Part shown: positions 59,901 through 64,000 of the stretch, piece after piece | Numbering within the stretch: the stretch's first letter is position 1 | How the letters are laid out: every line of letters begins with the position of its first letter | Source of the DNA: Mermis nigrescens | Lineage: Eukaryota > Nematoda > Enoplea > Mermithida > Mermithidae | NCBI GenBank assembly: GCA_036768485.1 | Contig: JAVLUZ010000273.1 | Span: 5,561,391-5,625,390 of the forward strand | DNA length: 64,000 nucleotides | Direction: 5' to 3' | Program-made: the position numbers and the translations under genes | Notes under the pieces: model-generated | The model's database searches: none | Told to the model about the DNA's origin: nothing | The model's input: the letters and a program-made list of their open reading frames with translations, nothing else

Positions 59901-60801
59901 TTGAGTTTAAAGAAATTCGGTTTGGTACAATTTGTAGCTTTTAAATCGTAGTACATTCCTGTGTGCCAAAATTCTGTTGCAAAAATTATTTGGCATGATT
60001 TATCAATCAAACTTCGGAAAAAACGTGTTTTTTAGCCCATTTTTTACCTCTGATTTCGAACTTTACACCCCCATAAATAACTCAATATTGCGTTTTTTTA
60101 AATGCGGTTTGCTGCGATGTTTAGCCCCTGTGAGGCACTTTATTAATGCTGTCTTCGATTTGCACTGACTCATAAGCGGAAAAATTTGGCAGAGAAATCT
60201 TAGTTAAAATCCGTTTTTTTACACCATCCACTAGAGTGTAAACTTTAAACCCCAGGATCTAACTCACCATAGAGCATACAAGACTTTGCTTATATGCAGA
60301 ATGTAGCCCTTGATCCGCTCTACATTTCTGTCAGAAAACATTTTAAAAACCTCATAACCGGAGTTAGTATCGGACATAGGAAGGTTGAAAACTCGACCAA
60401 AAAGTGCTTTTTCACCCCCAGATTTTCGCACTCTTTACACTGCCGTTCGATAAATAATGCGAATTTCAAAAAACAAAAAAAGTGTCATCTGTAGAATTCA
60501 TCCCTCTATTATCCTATTCTGTTCAATCCTTCGAGTCATCAATACTCAGTTGTCCACATGCCGCAGTAAAAAGGTCCCAAAATTTGTCCTATGTTATAAC
60601 GTTACACAAAAACTTTACACCTTCTTTACACAGTCAATTTTGAGTTTCAAGAAAAACAAAAAAACACGGGCAGCGAATTTTTTTATTATCTTTCTTTTAA
60701 AAAAAACCGCACCTTCCAGAAGTGTCCCGTTATAGCTGTAGGGGGGTGCCCAGGTGTTGGGGGTACCCAAGTATATTATAGGTACGCGCTAACGCGCTAC
60801 C
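56936..60801. mobile_element. element N, long copy (inside the hAT transposase)
   Basis: Flanked by TA at 56934-56935 and 60802-60803. It starts CTAGCAAAGAAAAATGCTCC and ends CGCGCTAACGCGCTACC. A fold-back end (arms of about 170 bases: 56936-57106 and 57528-57698) is followed by CAATTTTCAAATTGAAAATT repeats near 58015-58087, GTGTAAACTTTACAC units (58.4-59.6 kb) and CGGAGAAG units (59.6-60.6 kb). It is the inverse of 17161-19848. No coding region recognised. Confidence 0.85.
58005..58088. repeat. short palindromic tandem repeat
   Basis: Several copies of CAATTTTCAAATTGAAAATT, each self-complementary, inside element N. Not seen in the short N copy. Confidence 0.85.
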
Positions 60802-61059
60802 TATGATTAATTTCAGTTCCGAGAAGGAACGTTCTGCTGAGGCCACAGCAATAGGTATTGTAAGTAAAATTCTGAAATCAATTATAAGGTTCGGGAAAAC
60901 ATCCTGGAAGTCATTTGATAGATATTTAAGAGTAGCTAGTGGCGAAGTTAATTCATTTGGACTTGATCGAGCAAGAACTTTTAGCTCAGTGTACATGTCT
61001 GGTCCATGTGCATGACTTGAGCGATTCATCATCTTCCCATGTTTTTAAAGCTGGTATTC

Positions 61060-61195
61060 GTGGGTAGTGCTCAATGAGAAACCTTGAAAACGGTATTTCT
61101 TAGCCATACCATCATTTTTAAGACCATTTTTCGACCTCTAAAAAACCTTGCACCTACCCTCCCGGGATTTTGTTGCTGCCCACATATGCTGCGGG
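61060..61195. repeat. family B MITE, fragment
   Basis: The distal half of family B, ending TTGTTGCTGCCCACATATG. It lies directly upstream of the hAT remnant. Confidence 0.7.
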
Positions 61196-61880
61196 GGTCT
61201 TAGGTGGCGCGGTCAAGCGTTCCCTGCGGGGTCCGGGACAGAGTCCCTACAAATTTTGTAAAAAAGCATTTTAATGTCAAATAATAACGTTAAAATTTTC
61301 GCAAAAACGGCCGAATTTCGGTCCTGAATGGAGCCCAAAAACACTCAAAATTGATGAACTCTTACATCTCACAAAACTTCTGAGCTGAAATGCGTTTTTC
61401 GACCTCTGCTAATTACATAGCGCAGCAACGGGTCGCTGCCAATAAGATATAGAAAAATGTATAAATTGAAGTTTTTGTTCTTACCCTTTTCAGGCCCATT
61501 TGTGACCTTCTTATTAAGAAGATGCAGTTCAGAAAACAGGAAATGCACAAAAACATAAGAAAATTTGGCCATTTCTTTCATTTAAAATAGGATTGTGTCC
61601 TTGTAAAGAAAGACAAAAAAGCAAAGAATAGACAAACTGGTACACAATCATTTTCGCACTTTTAGTTTTATGCTCAACAAGCATGCGCACTTTCATTCAA
61701 TGAACAAATAGTGCATTAAATTACTAGTGATGTGAAGTGCTAGATTATTTCAGCTGATTCAAGCTTTTAAATTCATTTGATCTATGGCTCGGTGCAAAGC
61801 GCCGGAAAATTTTGACATTTTAGCCTTTTCGAACTCAATTTTCTGGACACACATTATTGCAACAGAAAAATCAACAATAT
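61196..61880 (-). repeat. family D repeat, copy 2
   Basis: The inverse of 37740-38470, including a GGGGTCCGGGACAGAGTCCC end, the KVTNGPEKGKNK frame and a GGCGCTTTGCACCG-type motif. Confidence 0.65.
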
Positions 61881-62029
61881 GTCTGAAAAATGAGATACAA
61901 GTATAGCTCAGTCAGCGTTCTCTTAAAAATGCAAGTAAAGATTTTTAACTGACTGGGTTTGCATTAGAACGTCGAAAAATCGATCCTTTTGAACGTATGT
62001 ATCGAATTATTGTAAGAGGGCCGCCAAAA

Positions 62030-62131
62030 AATGAATTCTATACGGCATGCACTACAACTTTTTTAGCGGCCCATAATTTTAGCGGCCCTGTGCGGCCGCA
62101 CAGTTCGCACCCCCTAGGCACGTGCTATGGC
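62030..62131. repeat. possible second terminus of the hAT element
   Basis: GCGGCCCTGTGCGGCCGCAC and CCTAGGCACGTGCTATG resemble the inverse of the end at 56546 (CAGGGCCGTGCTTAGAGG). The flanks do not match, so linkage is unproven. Confidence 0.4.
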
Positions 62132-62291
62132 CTAAACAGCAAAGAGCGTGCGAGCTTAGAAAAAGACGTAGGCAAAACCTAGGTGGCAAAAAGATCGTTG
62201 AGGGAGAAAAATGATGAATCGTCGCCTGAGGGTCGATGTTTATAGAAAAATACAAGCATCCTTGCTGTCTTCGTTGCCAGAGGGTCGACGG

Positions 62292-62554
62292 CATACCTGA
62301 GCTGGGGGGTTTAGGGGTATGCATCCCCCAGAAACCAAAATACCCCCCAGAAATCAAAATACCCCTCCCCCAGAATTCAATTTTTAAAAATTTTTTTCGT
62401 TTTTTTTCGCAATTTTTTGATGCCAATGGATAGTGCTTGATGAGAAACGTCGAAAAATGGTATTTTTATCGCCATACCACCATTTTTAAGGCCATTTTTT
62501 GACCTTCAAAAAATCTTGCACTCCCCCCCAGAATTTTCTTGCTGCCCACGTATG
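62292..62554. mobile_element. family B MITE, copy 7
   Basis: The ends are CATACCTGAGCTGGGGGG and GCTGCCCACGTATG. A perfect duplication GTCGACGG lies at 62284-62291 and 62555-62562. Confidence 0.92.
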
Positions 62555-62562
62555 GTCGACGG

Positions 62563-63860
62563 AAATAGAAAGAGAATAACGACTTTGCCACAATACACAA
62601 AAATTTTGCCACGGACGCTTACTTAATTCGCGCACTGCCACAATCGCTGGTCGATACAACAACAGAGGTGAATGAAACGTTACACATGTTTAGAATGCCA
62701 AAATAATGATTTTTGGATAGAAAAATAAATTTTAAGATGACTGATCAGTACGGCTGTAGCTAGCAGCCTCGAAGAGGGACTTTCCAATGTAAATGTAGGT
62801 GTCCGCACTGAACCTACTAAATCAGCACAGATACGAACAGCACTAACATTTGCCTTCGGACTTATGTAAGTACTTAAGCTGCTCTTAGCGCTGGTCCAAA
62901 TCGCGTAGTCGCAGGGCAACTTCGATTCAATGGACCCTTGTAGACCTACGGCTTGACTCCCTCAGTCCTAATATTGCTGACTGCACTTTCGTCGGGAGTC
63001 TCAGCAGCTACGCCCTATATCCTAAATGTACCTATCTAAAATCCCGGAATGCTCGCGAGGTGTTGACCTATCTCAACCCAGCTCAAGTTGATTAATTAAC
63101 TTTTTTTTAACGTTTACACTTGTCTTGAAATGTTTTTCGTTCCTAATGTACGTAGCACAATGAAGTTTGAAAACAACACCGACGAGCTCTAAGCTGATCA
63201 GCCATCATATATAATTACATAAGATTTTTGGCCAATTTTAGGGTTGAGAAAAGAATATTGAATTTTGTACGAAATTAATAATCAAAAAGTATTTACCCTT
63301 TCCAATCCACAATTATCTAGAAATCCTCCACGCGGGAAAGCCGGCCTACCGCACCCTCAATGTAGTTAATTCCTGGGTGGGTTTTCTAATTTTATTCGAG
63401 TATGTACACACGGCACTCAGCCGGAAAGCAACTACAAAAATGACTAAACGCTAAAACAGAGCGAACAACAATTTCGTCAAACAGCCAACTAATTATCCCT
63501 TCACAGGATCATTACAGTAACACGAAACTTAAGACAAATTATCATTAAACTAAAATTCCTTTTTATCAATTCGAATATTCTTCAATACGATAAGCGGTAA
63601 CAAGTAAAACAATTACTATTAGCATATACTTAATTCTATTTTACCGGACAAGTATCTAAATGATTTTGTAATAAAAAATAGGGATTGAATTGAGAAGCTG
63701 AAGGCATAGCCACGAGCTCACACATCGCGCAGATGGCTACTCGAAATTGGCTATGTTAACCGATACAGTAACAAGCTGTTGTCGAAAGGCATACGCGAAC
63801 TAATGGAATGAGTTCGCACCGTGTAACTCTCACAGTTACATAATTAAAAGTGGGGTACCA
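62563..63860. other. no recognised gene
   Basis: Less repetitive than its surroundings. A minus-strand frame at 62680-62919 has no known motif and no splice context that convinces me. Confidence 0.4.
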
Positions 63861-63863
63861 ATT

Positions 63864-63945
63864 AAAAAAGAAAAATGCTACGATGGAACAAAACAGACGA
63901 ATATACTTTGGATTGTGGATTATTAAGGATGTGAAAGGAGGGGAC
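63864..63945. repeat. fold-back arm fragment of element N
   Basis: AAAGAAAAATGCTACGATGG through GTGGATTATTAAGGATGTG to GGAGGGGAC matches an N arm. It is cut by family B copy 8. Confidence 0.75.
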
Positions 63946-64000
63946 CATAGGTGGGCGGCGACCAAATTCTGGGGGTGCAAGACTTTTCAAAGGTCAAAAA
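63946..64000. mobile_element. family B MITE, copy 8, cut by window end
   Basis: Starts CATAGGTGGGCGGC and continues with the family B sequence to the last base of the window. Confidence 0.85.

Larger units (their letters stand above)
56546..61036 (-). pseudogene. hAT (ZMYM1-like) transposase C-terminus, split by element N
   Basis: The minus-strand frame 60804-61032 holds TIPIAVASAERSFSELKLI, the start of the hAT dimerisation domain. Its continuation, KTYLRSTMTDSRLSALAI to QKARQVIL and TAA at 56787-56789, lies on the far side of element N. Removing N and one TA restores the frame exactly through an ATA codon. The 3' end of the hAT element is CAGGGCCGTGCTTAGAGG, starting at 56546. The N-terminal part is missing; a family B fragment abuts it. 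Confidence 0.9.

Overview
Eukaryotic, almost certainly invertebrate animal, nuclear DNA. It is AT-rich, its genes are split by spliceosomal introns, and most of the window is transposable-element sequence. There is no bacterial, organellar or viral gene organisation. I could not fix the species. Two conserved single-copy animal genes can be rebuilt exon by exon. Both lie on the minus strand, head to tail.

MRPS27 (mitochondrial small-subunit ribosomal protein mS27) occupies about 6.1-21.1 kb. Its exons carry the family's signature stretches, including FRHS, YGVFPD and LMDSF, and one intron uses a GC-AG donor. HINFP (histone H4 transcription factor, C2H2 zinc fingers) occupies about 25.3-35.1 kb. 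Nine exons join in perfect phase to 413 codons.

Everything else is mainly a graveyard of hAT-like non-autonomous DNA transposons, recognised by terminal inverted repeats and 8-bp target duplications. Family A has CAGTG ends and is about 0.75 kb. Family B is about 265 bp with G-rich ends. Families E, F, G, H, I, J, K, L, M and P are further groups. Many copies sit in the introns of the two genes. From 40.7 to 51.35 kb there is a five-level nest: element E outer contains K, which contains E inner, which contains H, which contains B, each with its own target duplication. The same outer element also carries a decayed full-length RTE-type retrotransposon (47.06-50.26 kb).

A remarkable TA-target element, called N here, occurs twice in opposite orientation (17.16-19.85 and 56.94-60.80 kb). 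It has a hairpin-like end, a fold-back end and satellite-like internal repeats, and no recognisable gene. One copy splits a hAT transposase exactly at a TA. Other content: three CR1-like retrotransposon 3' fragments, a mariner-like MITE, a Harbinger-like element, a tRNA-derived SINE, tandem repeats and GC-rich GGGGCC/GACCCC tracts. All coordinates and splice sites were read by eye; no search or computation was run.
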